This document shows, in pieces, positions 9,725 to 21,728 of a DNA stretch of 64,000 bases. The stretch's first letter is position 1, and each line of letters begins with the position of its first letter. The stretch is taken from contig CM039514.1 of the NCBI GenBank assembly GCA_022432975.1, positions 9,283,519 to 9,347,518 of the forward strand. Direction: 5' to 3'. Position numbers and translations under genes: made by a program. Below the pieces are notes generated by a model. It did not search any database. It was not told the DNA's origin and worked only from the letters and a program-made list of their open reading frames with translations. This DNA comes from Begonia masoniana. Its lineage: Eukaryota; Streptophyta; Magnoliopsida; Cucurbitales; Begoniaceae.

Positions 9725-12647
9725 ATGAAAAAATTCAAAGTGGAAAAATTTGCTGGGATAAATGGCTTTAGTCTTTGGAGAATTAAAATGAAGGCATTGC
9801 TTGTGCATCAAGGACTTGCACAAGCAATTGATGAGGATGCCATAGAAAGTTGGAAAATCACTGACAAGGTTAAAATCGATGAGGTCAAGTTCAAAATATA
9901 GTACTATATTGTTAAGTATCTGTGATAAGGTGTCGAGAGAGGTGAGTGAGGAGGAGTTTACTCTATTTGGTTTGGATGAAGTTGGAAGCGCTTTACATGG
10001 AGCGCTACTTGACTAATTGATTGTACTTAAAGAAAAGATTAAACACCTTGACTATGGAGGATTCAAAAGAGATGAAGAAACATTTAGATGACTTCAATAA
10101 GATCATTTTGGATCTTAATAGCATAGGAATTAAAATAGCGGAGGAGGATCAAGCCATAATAATTCTAAGCTCACTGCTGAAAATGTACGAGTACTTTGTG
10201 GATACCATGTTGCATGATAAAGAGACCTTAACTATGGCTGAAGTTAAGGCAGCCTCAATTCTTAGGAATTCCAAAGATGGACTGAGGAAAAATATAATTT
10301 TGAAGGAGAAGGTCTCTTGGTTAAAGGGAAACCGGAGAATAGGTAAAGGAACTCTAAAGGAAAATCGAGGTGGAAATTGAAGCAAGGAAGAAGGTGTTTC
10401 TTCTGCAATAAAGAAGGACACTATAAAAAGGATTGTTATGAACAAAAACGGAATATGAGGGAGAAAAAGTCTGAGAAAGGAGATGCTTTGGTTGTTACAG
10501 ATAGATATGAATCATCAAATGTGTTGGTTTCTCTGAGGTTCAATCGGAGGAACAATGAGTTTTGGACTCGGAGTGTTAATTTCACATGACACCTAGAAAA
10601 GAGTGGCTCCAAAACTTTAATGGTTCTGTTGGATGAAAAGTCTTGTTAGGAAATAACAAGGCTTGCACGATTGAAGGGGAATGATCAATCAAGGTTAAGA
10701 TGGATGTGTTCGTACCATTCAGCAAGTGAGGTATGTTCCTCAATTAAAAATAAATTTGCTTTTGATTGAGTTGCTTGACTCTACCGTTTGTATGGTAAAA
10801 GTTGAAGAGGAGTTATTAAAATTTCCAAGGGGGTGATGATGGTGATGAAGGGGAACCTTAAAAATGAGTTGTACATTTTGAAAGGGACTACAGTTGTTGG
10901 TGAGGTTGGTTTAGTTTCGAGAGATCAACAGGATAAAATCAATCTTTGGCACCTTTGGTTAGGTCATACCAATGAAAGAGGTCTTCTTGAGATTGGAAAA
11001 CAAAATCTCTTAGGCAAGGGCAATATATCAAAGCTAGAATTTTGTGAGAACTGTGTCCTAGATAAAAGCAGTAGAGTGAAGTTTCCTAAATTGGCGCATT
11101 CATCGCAAGGAATCTTAGACTACATACACTTATATGTATGGGGGCTAGAAAAGACAAAGTCTAAAGGTGCAACGTACTATTTTGTGACGTTCATAGTTGA
11201 CTTCTCTAGGAGAGTTTGGGTATTTTGCATGCGTACAAAGGATCAAGTATTTGAGATTTTTGTGACATGAAAGAAGATGGTGGAGAATCAAATTGGTAGG
11301 AAGGATCAAGAAGCTTACAACTGATAATGGTATGAAATTTTGTTCTGCCAAGTTTGATAAATACTGTTAGAAAGAGGGAATCGTCAGACATCATTCAGGT
11401 CTTCCTAGGTCATTTTGGGCAGAAGTTGTGAAAATAGCGTGTTACTCGATCAATCTTTGTCCTTTTACTGCTCTTGAGTTTAAGACTCCATTTGAGGTTT
11501 GACATGGATATCTGGCCGTTTATAGCAGGTTGGGTTGTTTGATGTGCAGCCTATGCACATATAAAGCAAGGCAAGCTTCAGCCTCGTGCGGTTAAGTGCA
11601 TTATGCTTGGATATCTTGATGGAGTCAAAGGATACCAATTGCGGAAGATTGAAGGAAATTAGCAAGCCTTTGATAAGTCGGGATGTGGTTTTCAATGAAA
11701 CAAGTTTCCCATTTAAGTATAAGGACAAGAAACCTACTGAAACGGTGGAGACCGTGCAGGTTGATGTGAAGCAAGAAGGAGATAAGCAATTGGACATATC
11801 ATCTCAAGGTACCGATAGTTCTCAAACTGAGTTGATTGAAATTGAGACTAGTGTGAAGGATGTTACAAATTATCAGCTCACTAGAGACCTAATTACGAGA
11901 GTAATAAACTGACTTAGAAGTTCAGGTATGTTGATATAATTGTTATGCACTTTCGGCTAGCTGAGCATAGTAAGTTAGATTCTTTCTTTGAGTTTATGAA
12001 AAGAGAGGAGGGAATTTGGAAGAGGAGAAATTCACAGCAGAATTCTATATTTAAATATGGTGGACAATTCAAGGTATACTATGGCGTGCACTGGTCCAGA
12101 CTTGGCTTTTGCAATAAGCATAAAGAGACGTTTTATGTCAGAACCAGGAAGAAGTCACTGGCAGGCACCAAAATGGCTCATGAGGTATTTTTTAACTCTT
12201 TATATTCATGCTCAAATTGGTTTAGTGAATGCAAGGTACATGTACGATTGCTGGATTTATCGATGCAGATTATGTAGAGTATTTTGATACTAGAAGATCA
12301 ACTCACGAGTACAATTTTATAGTTTGTGGCTGAGCGGCCAGTTTGAAAAGGTTACCTTCTAAACTAGATATTAATTGTACTAACTTAGTTGTTTATGGGA
12401 CAGTCACAGTACCATTCATCGTATGAGAAATTCAACATTCCATGTGGAATGAAACATCATTGTTAAAAAGATTCTCACAGAAGAGAATCATGTTGATGCG
12501 CTAACTAAGATATTATTAAGTACCAAGTTTAATCAATGTTTAACCTTGGTGGAGGTAAGTAAGATCTCTGGCTCTTCAGTGAGCCTCTTGATGTAATTCA
12601 TTTATTTTGTTATTGTTTGAGGAAAACTCAAAACTAAGGTGGAGAAT
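9725..12647 (+). pseudogene. Decayed copia retrotransposon coding region
   Basis: Fragments run in normal copia order in shifting frames: Gag N-terminus with VEKFAGINGFSLWRIKMKA (9737 on), Gag middle (10021-10380), a CCHC zinc knuckle CFFCNKEGHYKKDC (about 10398-10440), pre-integrase/integrase with LWHLWLGHTNERG (10833-11270), a GYLDGVKGYQLRK segment (about 11610), a late reverse-transcriptase block with CTGPDLAFAISI (about 12087), and RNase H/tail remnants to about 12560. Most of reverse transcriptase, including the YVDD region, is missing, apparently deleted near 12010-12055. A polypurine tract (about 12633-12647) leads into the 3' LTR. The element is dead and older than the Sirevirus inserted into its LTR. 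Confidence 0.8.
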
Positions 12648-12973
12648 TGTTATAGTTGGTTTTGGTTTTTTCTTTGGTCTGTTCCGTTTGAACTGGGTTT
12701 GGTTTGGGCCTTATAACTGTCCGTTTTTTTCTTTAGTTAAAAGTCAGTCTGTAATTAGAATAGTATAGATCTAGTCATCGAGCTAGGGCAAAAGGAGAAT
12801 AGAGAGAGAGATTGAGCGACTAAGAGTGGCAAACGGTGACCGATGACGAAGGTTCCCGTGCAAGGTAACTCCGGTCACTAAGGTAATGGTGTGGTAATGT
12901 TCTGTTTTAAATCTGAGAAGTCTAGGTAAAATCTCCAGTTGTGAGTTGAACTCTAATTTCTATTCTTGGTGTT
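12648..12973 (+). repeat. 3' LTR of the decayed copia element, left part
   Basis: Starts TGTTATAG after the purine tract. It is interrupted at the GTGTT target site by the Sirevirus at 12974-23091 and resumes at 23097. Confidence 0.7.
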
Positions 12974-14353
12974 TGTTGACTTAAATTATGCTTAAGTCTA
13001 ACGATATTTTTGATGATGTGTTTTTAAGTAATGTAATTTGATTGAGATTATGTTGCTGAGAATAATAAGCTGTTTATTGTATTAAATATATGAGATTAAT
13101 GAATAAATAAATAATTATGTTATTTGCATTTATCTGGAAATGCCGTTTGAAAATGGTATTTTAGTTGTCTAATAAATCTGTCTGAGTGTTCAGAAAAACA
13201 GGGCTGAAATTGTTTTATATTGTATATCCACCGATGGCAAAAAAAAGTTTACATCTACCGCTGGCATTCAAAGGCCACATACACCGCCAGCTAAACGATA
13301 AAAGTACACATCCACCACTGGAATTCAAAGAAGACATACACCGCCAGCTAAACGACAAAAGTACACATCCATTGCTGGAATTCAAAGAAGACATACACCG
13401 CTAGCTAAACGACAAAGGTCATATCCACCGCTAGCTAAACGACAAATTTCTGAAGACTTCTACCGATGGAATTTTGAAGACTTCTGCCGATGAAATTTTG
13501 AAGACTTCTATCGATGGAATTTTGAAGACTTCTACCTATGGTATTTTAAAGATACATCTACCTATGGCGGTTCAAGCATTTTTAAAGATACATCTACCTA
13601 TGGCGGTTCAAGCATTGAAAAGAACAACATCTACCAGTGAACAATATCTTCCGCCAGATTTTAAAAATAAACCGCGAAGCTACAGTCATAGTCGCCCAGA
13701 GCTTTAACTCCTGTCCATTAATGGCGAAGTACGAAAGCAACTTCAGAACGAAACGGCTAGCTGTCTAAGTACGGATGCTTCTCCAACGCTAATGTATTTC
13801 CATATCCAGAAAGAAGCATTCAATGAAGAGAGCCGATTTCAAACAGAGTATTTAAAGGAAAAAGAAGCTCGGGAAAAATAACTTTTGCGAAATTCATTGT
13901 TGAGCCCTAACAAGCAGACTTTTGAAAATCACTCTGTATTCTCTTCTACATCTCTCTGATTCTAAACTTGAGATTCAATCTCTGAGAGAGTGTAGTTTGT
14001 GCTGAAAAACAACATACTTACAATTGTGTAAAAGGCAGTGGATTGTCGCCTGTGAAGAAGAATCTGGTTTTGTAAAAGGCAATAGATCGACGCCCGGAAA
14101 GTTCGATCTGGTTTTCTCGTGAGGAGAAGGAAAGAATCTTCAAGGGGGAGCCTTGAAGCGTGGACGTAGGCAAACTTAGCCGAACCACGTTAAAAACTGT
14201 GGTGTCAATTTCTCTCTCTCTCTCTCTCTCCTTTATTGTTTGATTATTTGCTGTTTATTTTATCAGTTGAACATAAGAGAGAAATTGATTAGATTAACAA
14301 ATTAAGTTTAAAAAGTCTAATTCACCCCCCTCTTAGACAAATACGATCCTACA
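12974..14353 (+). repeat. Sirevirus 5' LTR
   Basis: Ends TGTT...CTACA, followed by the primer-binding site. It contains a block of about 57-bp tandem repeats (13230-13445) with CTGGC/GCCAG half-palindromes and a CTAAACGACAAA core. A second block of GAAGACTTCTACC and CATCTACCTATGGCGG repeats lies at 13446-13640. Confidence 0.93.
13230..13640 (+). repeat. Tandem palindromic repeats inside the Sirevirus LTR
   Basis: The CTAAACGAYAAA core starts at 13291, 13348, 13405 and 13435, giving periods of 57, 57 and 30 bp. Each long unit also has a TGGMATTCAAAG stretch and a CATACACCGC stretch. A second set of units (GAAGACTTCT, ACATCTACCTATGGCGGTTC) follows. The 3' LTR has the same arrangement at 21985-22370 with different copy numbers. 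Confidence 0.85.
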
Positions 14354-14355
14354 AT

Positions 14356-14367
14356 TGGTATCAGAGC
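14356..14367 (+). promoter_or_regulatory. Primer-binding site (tRNA-Met) of the Sirevirus
   Basis: TGGTATCAGAGC, two bases after the LTR end. Confidence 0.95.
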
Positions 14368-14397
14368 AGGTTAAATATTGTCTAAGATACTATTACA

Positions 14398-15885
14398 ATG
14401 GCATTCAACACAAACTCCACACACATAGAAAGTCAAGCTATTAATAGACCTCCTTTTTTTGATGGTAGTGATTATGTATACTAGAAGGCAAGAATGAGAA
14501 TATTCGTTCAAACCATGGATTATGAGATCTGGAACTTAATAGAGAATGGTCCTTTCAAGGCCATGAAAACTGAAAATGGAATCAATATTCCTAAAGAGTC
14601 TCATGAATTAACAGATTCTGACAAAAGAAATCTGAACCGAAATACCAAGGCAATAAACACTCTATACTGTGCTCTAAATAGAGATGAATTCAATAGAGGA
14701 CAAGGGTGTGAGAGTGCTCAAGAGATTTGGCGTCTTTTAGAGATCACACACGAAGGCACAAATCAAGTGAAAGAGAGCAAACTGAATATGCTTATACATG
14801 AGTATGAGCTATTTTCTATGCCTAAGGATGAATTTGTTTCTTCTATGTTTACAAGATTTACTAACATAACTAATGGTTTAAAAGCTCTTGGTAAATCTTA
14901 CTATAGTGAAGAACAGGTCAGGAAGATTCTCAGATGTCTTCCAAGAAGTTGGCAGCCGAAGGGGACTGCCATTCAGGAAGCAAAGGATCTCAAAGTTCTA
15001 AAACTTGAGGAGCTCATTGGATCACTCATGACGCATGAGATCACAATGAGGTCAAACGAGAAGAAGAACCTCAAGGAAAAAGAGGCTACAAAAAGAAAGG
15101 ATATTGTTCTGAAAGCCTCCTCCAGTAAACAGAAAGTATCTGAGGAAGAAGAAGAAGAAGATGATGAGGATATAGCTCTCATCACTAGGAGATTCAGAAA
15201 GTTTCTCCGAAGGAAGAAGTTGCAAGGGAGAAGTTTTCCCAGGAATGATAGGCAACGTAAAGACAAGGAGATTGCCTGCTTTGGGTGTGGAAAGCCGGGT
15301 CACATAAAGGCCGATTGTCCACAAGCTAAAGGCCCCAAGAAATTCAAAAAGAGTGCAATGAAGGCCACTTGGGATAACAGTGAGAGTGACTCTTCTTCAG
15401 AAGACGAGGAAGTTTCCAATCTGTGCTTCATGGCACATGAAGATGAGGTAAGTCATTCTTCTTGTGACAGTGATAATGATGAGGGTGATCTAATAGATGC
15501 CTTCAATGATTTAGTTAAACAGTATAGTATGCTCAAAGCTAAATATAATTCTGTGAAGAAAGAAAATGCAAACTTGATCGATGAGTATGCTAAGAAATGT
15601 AATCTGCATGAAAAGGAAATAATAGACCTTAAGTGTAAAAATGAAAAACTGAATAATCTTGTTCTTTGGTTCACAAATGGTACTAAGAACTTAACCATGC
15701 TAATAGGAAATCAGAGAGCTACTCATGATAAAGCAGGTCTAGGTTATGATAAGTTCAATAAAAGAAAAGCTTTTAAGAACTTCTTTGTTAAACTTTCTAC
15801 TTGTCATGCTTGTAATGAAGTAGGGCATAAATCATATGAATGTCCCTTGAATTTTAGTAAGAAATCAAGTGGTAAACTTCAATAG
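14398..15885 (+). pseudogene. Sirevirus Gag (nucleocapsid-type), one premature stop
   Basis: Gag forms the intracellular particle that packages element RNA. The start is the ATG at 14398, 30 bp after the primer site. The frame is open to 15885 except for TAG at 14482-14484, where the conserved copia pattern YWKARM expects tryptophan. Landmarks: a UBN2-type Gag core, an acidic serine-rich stretch, a CCHC knuckle CFGCGKPGHIKADC encoded at 15277-15318, a coiled-coil-like segment, and a second knuckle-like CHACNEVGHKSYEC near the C-terminus. The following pol lies in a different frame. Confidence 0.85.
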
Positions 15886-15950
15886 GTTTCTAAGGGAACC
15901 AGACCTAACACTAGGATCCAAAAGATTTGGGTACCTAAGAAGACCAATTG

Positions 15951-18900
15951 ATTACTGTTTTGCAGGTTGACTGTTCTCCCGGGAAAAATCAATGATATCT
16001 AGATAGTGGTTGCTCGAGACACATGACGGGAGACTCAACAAAATTTGCTGTGGTCAACAAAAAGAAAGGAAGTGTTACTTTTAGTGGAAATCAAAATGGT
16101 AAAATTGTTGGCATCGGCAATGTAGATAACAACGTTAATCCTATTATTGAAAATGTGCTGTTGGTAGAAGGACTAAAGTATAATTTGCATAGTATTAGCC
16201 AGTTATGTGATAAAGGATATAAAGTGATTTTTAAATCAAATTCTTGCATAATTAAGGATGCTTCAAATAGTAAGGTTCTGTTTTCAGGTTATAGGAAAGA
16301 AAATATTTATATCATTGACTTAGATAATATTGTTTGCAATGATGAAAAATGTTTTGCTGCAAAGTCTTCCAATGATTGCTGAACTTAGCATAGGAGATTA
16401 GGACATGTAGGTATGGATACCTTAATTAATATTACTAAGGATAATTTAGTTAGGGGGATTCCTAAGATATCCTTTGAGAAGGATAAGGTCTGTGAAACCT
16501 GCCAAATGGGTAAGCAGATCAAAAGTTCCTTTGCATCGAAGAATGCAATCTCCACTTCCAAGCCTCTTCAACTTCTTCACATAGACCTCTTCTGTCATTC
16601 AAATGTAGCCAGCTTAGGAGGTAAACTCTATGCCTTTGTCATCATAGATGACTTCTCTAGGTTTACATGGGTATTCTTTCTGAAGTCAAAGGATGAAACT
16701 TTCGGTACATTCTCTAGCTTTAGGAAAAGAGTTCAAAATGAAAAGGAGCTCACCATTGTTGCTATTCGTAGTGATTATGGTGGAGAGTTTGAAAATGAGA
16801 AATTTGAACTCTTGTGTCTCAAATATAGAATTGAGCACAATTTCTCTTCCCCTAGAACTCCTCAGCAAAATGGTGTTGTTGAGAGGAAGAATAGATCCCT
16901 CCAAGAGCTTGCTAGGACTATACTAAATGAAAATTCCCTTCCAAAGTATTTCTGGGCTGAAGCTGTTTCAACAGCTTGCTATGTGCTTAATCGGGTCTCT
17001 ATAAGACATATCCTTGAGAAAACTCCGTATGAGCTTTGGAATGAAAAAACTCCCTCTGTCAAGTATTTTAAAGCTTTTGGTTGTAAATGCTTCATTCTTA
17101 ACACTAAGGATAACTAAGGAAAATTCGATTCCAAATCTGATCTTGAAATTTTTCTGGGTTATTCTCTTTCCAGTAAAGCTTATAGAGTGTTCAATAGGAG
17201 AACTCTAGTTGTAGAGGAATCTGTTCATGTCAACTTTGATAAGTCCTCTCAGCTCACAATCAATGTGGATGAGGATGTTTCTTTAGAAAAGTGTCTAGAT
17301 TCCCTTTCCCTAGATAAGCCCACAGATACCCCTCAAGGAGAAAAATCCCTAGAACCATCTTCAAATTCTCTAGATATTGTTCCTGTTAATGATGAAAATT
17401 CTGCTCTGCCTAGAGATTGGAAGTATGTCAAAAATCATCTCTTAGATGAAGTCTTAGGTGATCCTTCCTTAGGAGTAAAGACTAGATCATCTCTTAGGAA
17501 CCTCTGTGCCAATGTGACATTCATTTCACAAGTAGAGCCTAAGAAATTTGAAGAGGCCGAAAATGATGATAATTGGATTGTGGCTATGCAAGAGGAGTTA
17601 AATCAATTTGAAAGGAGCAAGGTATGAGAACTTGTTCCACGACCTATGGATCATCCTATTATTGGAGCTAAATGGGTTTACAAGAATAAAATGGATGAAA
17701 ATGGGATTGTTGTAAGAAACAAGGCTAGACTAGTTGCTAAGGGATACTCTCAAGAAAAAGGTATTGATTTTGAGGACTCTTTTGCCTCTGTAGCCAGATT
17801 AGAGTCAATTAAAATGCTCTTAGCTTTTGCTTGCTACAAGAACTTCACACTCTTTCACATGGATGTAAAGAGTGCATTCTTAAATGGTTACATTACTGAA
17901 GAAGTTTATGTTGAGCAACCCTTATGATTTGAAGCCTTTGATAAACCCAATCATGTATATAAACTAAGAAAGGCTCTTTAGGGATTAAAACAAGCTTATA
18001 GGGCTTGATATGATAGGTTGAAGAATTTTCTTGTGGAAAAGAAATTTAAAAAGGGTAATACCGATTCAACTCTTTTTACCAAGCAATCGGATAATGATAT
18101 TCTTATAGTTCAAATCTATGTCGATGACATTATTTTTGGATCAAGTAATGTCACTCTGTGTGATGAATTTTCTTCCCTAATGCAAAGTGAATTTGAAATG
18201 AGTATGATGGGGGAGCTAAAATTTTTCCTAGGTTTTCAGATCAATCAATCTCTTGATGGCATTTTCTTCTGTCAAGAAAAATACATTAAGGAGCTCCTTA
18301 AGAAATTTGGTTTAGAATCTGCTAAATCCTCTAGAACTCCCATGAGTACCACTACCAAATTGGACAAAGATGAAAATGGAACAAGTGTTGATATTAAAAA
18401 ATATCGTGGTATGATTGGATCTTTGTTATATCTGACTGCTAGTAGGCTAGATATTCTCTTTAGTGTCTGTCTCTGCGCTAGATTTCAAGCTGCACCTAAG
18501 AAATCCCACTTTAATGCTGTCAAGAGAATATTTAAATATTTGAGTGGAACTCATGATCTTGGATTGTGGTATCTGAAGGGTACTTCTTTTGATCTCATAG
18601 GATACTCAGATTCTGACTATGCTGGAAATCTAGTTGATAGGAAAAGCACCAGTAGAACATGTCAATTTCTTGGTGAATCTCTAGTTTTCTGGTACTCTAA
18701 GAAGCAAAATTCTGTTGCACTTTCAACGGCTGAAAGTGAATATATTGCTGCTGGTAGTTGTTGTGTACAAATGTTGTGGATGAAGCAGACCTTAGAGGAC
18801 TATAATCTTTTCTATGATATGATTTCTATTTGGTGTGACAACACCAGTGCAATAAATATTTCCAAGAATCCAATCCAACATTCTAGAACTAAGCATATCG

Positions 18901-19067
18901 AGGTTAGGTATCACTTCATCAGAGATCATGTTCAAAGAGGTGATATTTCTTTAGAATTTGTCAATTCTGTAGATCAATTAGCTGATATCTTTACCAAGCC
19001 TTTGGATGAAAAGACCTTCAACAATATTAGAATAAGGTTAGGTCTCATTCGGTTTGAGAAAAACTGA
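15951..19067 (+). pseudogene. Sirevirus Pol (protease, integrase, RT, RNase H), eight stops
   Basis: One reading frame carries the whole copia pol order: aspartic protease DSG at 16002-16010 (SGCSRHMTGD), pre-integrase with RRLGHVGMD (16389 on), integrase core (FVIIDDFSRFTWVFF at about 16641; WAEAVSTA at about 16955), reverse transcriptase start [12 protein letters not shown] (about 17661), catalytic YVDD at 18117-18128, RNase H with STAESEYIAAGS (about 18730), and tail with QLADIFTKPLDE. In-frame stops: 15993, 16380, 16386, 17115, 17625, 17925, 17979 and 18006. At four of these (15993, 16386, 17625, 18006) the family motif has tryptophan. No pol frameshift was seen, so decay is by point mutation. 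Confidence 0.88.
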
Positions 19068-19407
19068 GGTTCTTCGTCTGTTGGTAAATTTTGAGTAATA
19101 GAGCAGATTGGTCAATGAAGGCATCGGAAGATATGCATCATCCATTTACCATCGGAAGATGTATATCTACCGATATGTATCAGAAGATATATTCTTTAAT
19201 CTGTTGACACGTGTTACCCATCGGGCGATGTCGGTGTTACTGGTTTGTCTTCATATATTCAGGCGAAGCCCTAATTCAAACTCACTTGTTTGAGACGCTT
19301 CATATTTTTCGCGCTCTTTCGAAAACTCCTGCCCTATCTGTCGTTTCCTTACTTCCTAATCTTCCTCTCCTTCGAGTTTTCGCATCCAGAAAGCTGTTTC
19401 ATCGATC
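19068..19407 (+). other. Spacer between pol and env-like ORF
   Basis: 340 bp without coding sequence. It contains repeated CATCGGAAGAT and ATCTACCGAT words that form short inverted pairs near 19125-19190, similar in style to the palindromes in the LTR. Confidence 0.5.
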
Positions 19408-21424
19408 ATGGCATCTTCATCTCGCGCTGTTCAGGGACTAGCTAAGAAAAAGGCCAAGGTTTCCGTTCGTCAGCCACGAGAACTTCCTCGTGCAACTGAA
19501 TGGCCGTCTCTCTACTTTCTCAGTCGTGATGCCGAAGCAAGGTATCATGATGATTTTAAGCATAAATCTCTAATTCCTAGTTGGGGTATTATCTTTGAGG
19601 ACTTTGATGGCTTGGATTTAATTGAACCCCTGAAGAGTCTTGGTCTGTTAGGGTTATTTGACGTTGAATCTTCTATTATCCCGTAGCCATTAAAATGTTT
19701 TATACCAATCTTAGCTACCCTTCTGACTTCTCTACAGTTTCGAGCTATGTGTATGGAAAACACATAGTTCTAACATCCCAATCAATCAATGAGCTGTTGG
19801 AAAGCCCCCTTTTGGATTCTCAAGTTAAGTTCTTTGCGTTAGGAAATGAGCCTCCCTTCCTTAACTCTCCTGAGGGTCAACAATTTTATAGGACTGTTGT
19901 TCGTGACCCAAATCTCATCCCTTACCAATTAAGGAGCAAGCACCTCAACATCAAGGCTTGGCTCTTTCATCAGATGATAGGATACAACATCATTCCAAAG
20001 GGTGGTCACTACGATCAAGTGAGTGGCATGGAACTGTTTGTTCTATATGCACTCTTCCAACAGAAACTTTTCAATGTGGGATACATTGTGTTAAGAAGGA
20101 TGATTCAAAGTGTTTCAGCCAGGGCTTCATCTCTTCCTTACAATCTCCTTCTCATGAAAATCTTTGAGAAGTTTGCTGTAGAATTTTTAGAGGAAGATGA
20201 GCCTTTCTGTCTTCAACCTTCTAGCTTTTACTCCCTCACCACTTTGATTAGAATGGGGATAAAAAGGAATAGACAAGGGGTTTTTGTCTTAGATGAGTCT
20301 CGCCAGAAAGGTTCCAAGGCACAGTCTGTCAAGCTAGGGAAGAGGAAACTTGTCCTGCAGGAGGAATCAATTAACGAAGGAGGGGATGAATCTGAGATCC
20401 CTGCCTTTGATAATTTACCTTCCACTTCTCAAGTGTCTCGCTCCCACTCTCCTCCTCCTCCTGTTCCCAGACACCCTTCCCCCACACATACTTATGTGGC
20501 ACCTCCTATTCACTCATCTGTGCCTCTTCTACCTCCAGAGAGTCCATCTTCTCCTTCACCAACTCCTCTTTTGTCATCTCTGCCTACTCCACCTCTCATT
20601 TCTCCGGTTCCACCCCTGCTCCTCAAGTCCAAACCTCCTCAACTCCAAACCTTCAAATTGCTCCTCCAACTCCAAAGACCTATCAGAGGAGATCTTCCAT
20701 AAGTGAGGAACAATTCTCTGAGTTAATGACTCGCATAGAGAGCTTCGGCACTGCTCTCTCCTCTGTTCAGGATCAGATGAATAAATCTTTAGATGCCAAG
20801 CTCACGAAGAGCAGAGTGGACATGAGCATAGATCTTGACTCTGTTCAGGAAAGGTTGACTAGAAGGATGGATAAACTTGAAGGCTCTTTCTCCAGGGACT
20901 TTCGATCTCTTCAGTCTAACATTCAAGGTCTTCAGACAGAACCGCCTCGACCTCTTTGTTACTCAGCGGCTTGTTCTGAAGATTTCCTTCCTCCTATCAT
21001 CAGACCTGAAGTTGACCAGGCAGTGAACTTCATACCTTTAGATATCCAAGATGCTGAGCTCAGGTTCACTGATCCTTTTAGTTCCCATGTCTCCGAGTCT
21101 ACATCTGATCTTCAAGGGTCAATGGCTGCTCTTCAGGCCATTTCTCCAGTAGAGCCACCACCATGTCTGGATTTGGTGGTCTATCGAGGACCCTCTCCAT
21201 CTGCTGCTCCTCTGCTAGAGCCTCATCCATGTATGGATTTGGTGGTCTCTCCAGAACCATTTCCACCTTCTGCTCCATGTAGGAACTTGGTGGTATATCA
21301 AGAACCACTCCCTCTCGATATTGCATCACTTCAAGCACTCGTAGATGCTTATTTCCTTCCGAACCTTGAAGTGCCTTCTTCGCTTATCCAAGCGTTTTGG
21401 AAGCACTTTTTAGATTTCGTTTAA
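19408..21424 (+). pseudogene. Env-like third ORF of the Sirevirus (plant transposon protein domain), two frameshifts
   Basis: After pol, an ATG at 19408 opens an ORF of about 670 codons, now split into 19408-19686, 19695-20702 and 20726-21424 in three frames. A one-base loss near 19684 and another shift near 20600 account for the breaks. The N-terminal part is lysine/arginine-rich. The middle (about 19695-20200) resembles the 'putative plant transposon protein' domain found in extra ORFs of plant retroelements. A proline/serine-rich linker (about 20430-20640) and a coiled-coil-like segment (about 20726-20930) follow. I see no signal peptide or transmembrane helix, so 'env-like' refers to position only. 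Its function is unknown. Confidence 0.75.
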
Positions 21425-21544
21425 ATAGGCGATATTTTTTTTTTAAACAATTTTACTGCTATCCTCATATTTTGGTAATCTGTTTTTCCTCTTTCATTAA
21501 TATACACATGTTGAGTTGTTGATTGCTTTACATTTTTTTTGATA

Positions 21545-21728
21545 ATGTCAAAGAGGGAGAAATCTGTGTATTGTGAACTGAAATGAACTGCTGAACTGTT
21601 ATGAACTGTTCTGGTATTTGAAAACTAAATTGGCTTGCATGCACATGTTGTGGGGGAGCTAGAATTATGGGGGAGTGTTTGTCAATCAATTAATACTCAT
21701 AATTTGTTATCATCAAAAAGGGGGAGAT
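21545..21728 (+). promoter_or_regulatory. Multiple polypurine tracts before the 3' LTR
   Basis: Repeated G-rich tracts (AAAGAGGGAGAAA near 21548, GTGGGGGAGC near 21651, TGGGGGAGTG near 21669) precede AAAAAGGGGGAGATTG, which abuts the LTR. Several tracts upstream of the 3' LTR are a Sirevirus trait. Confidence 0.85.

Noticed and set aside
19408..21424. True viral envelope glycoprotein
   Set aside because: No signal peptide, transmembrane helix or cysteine pattern is visible; only its position is env-like.
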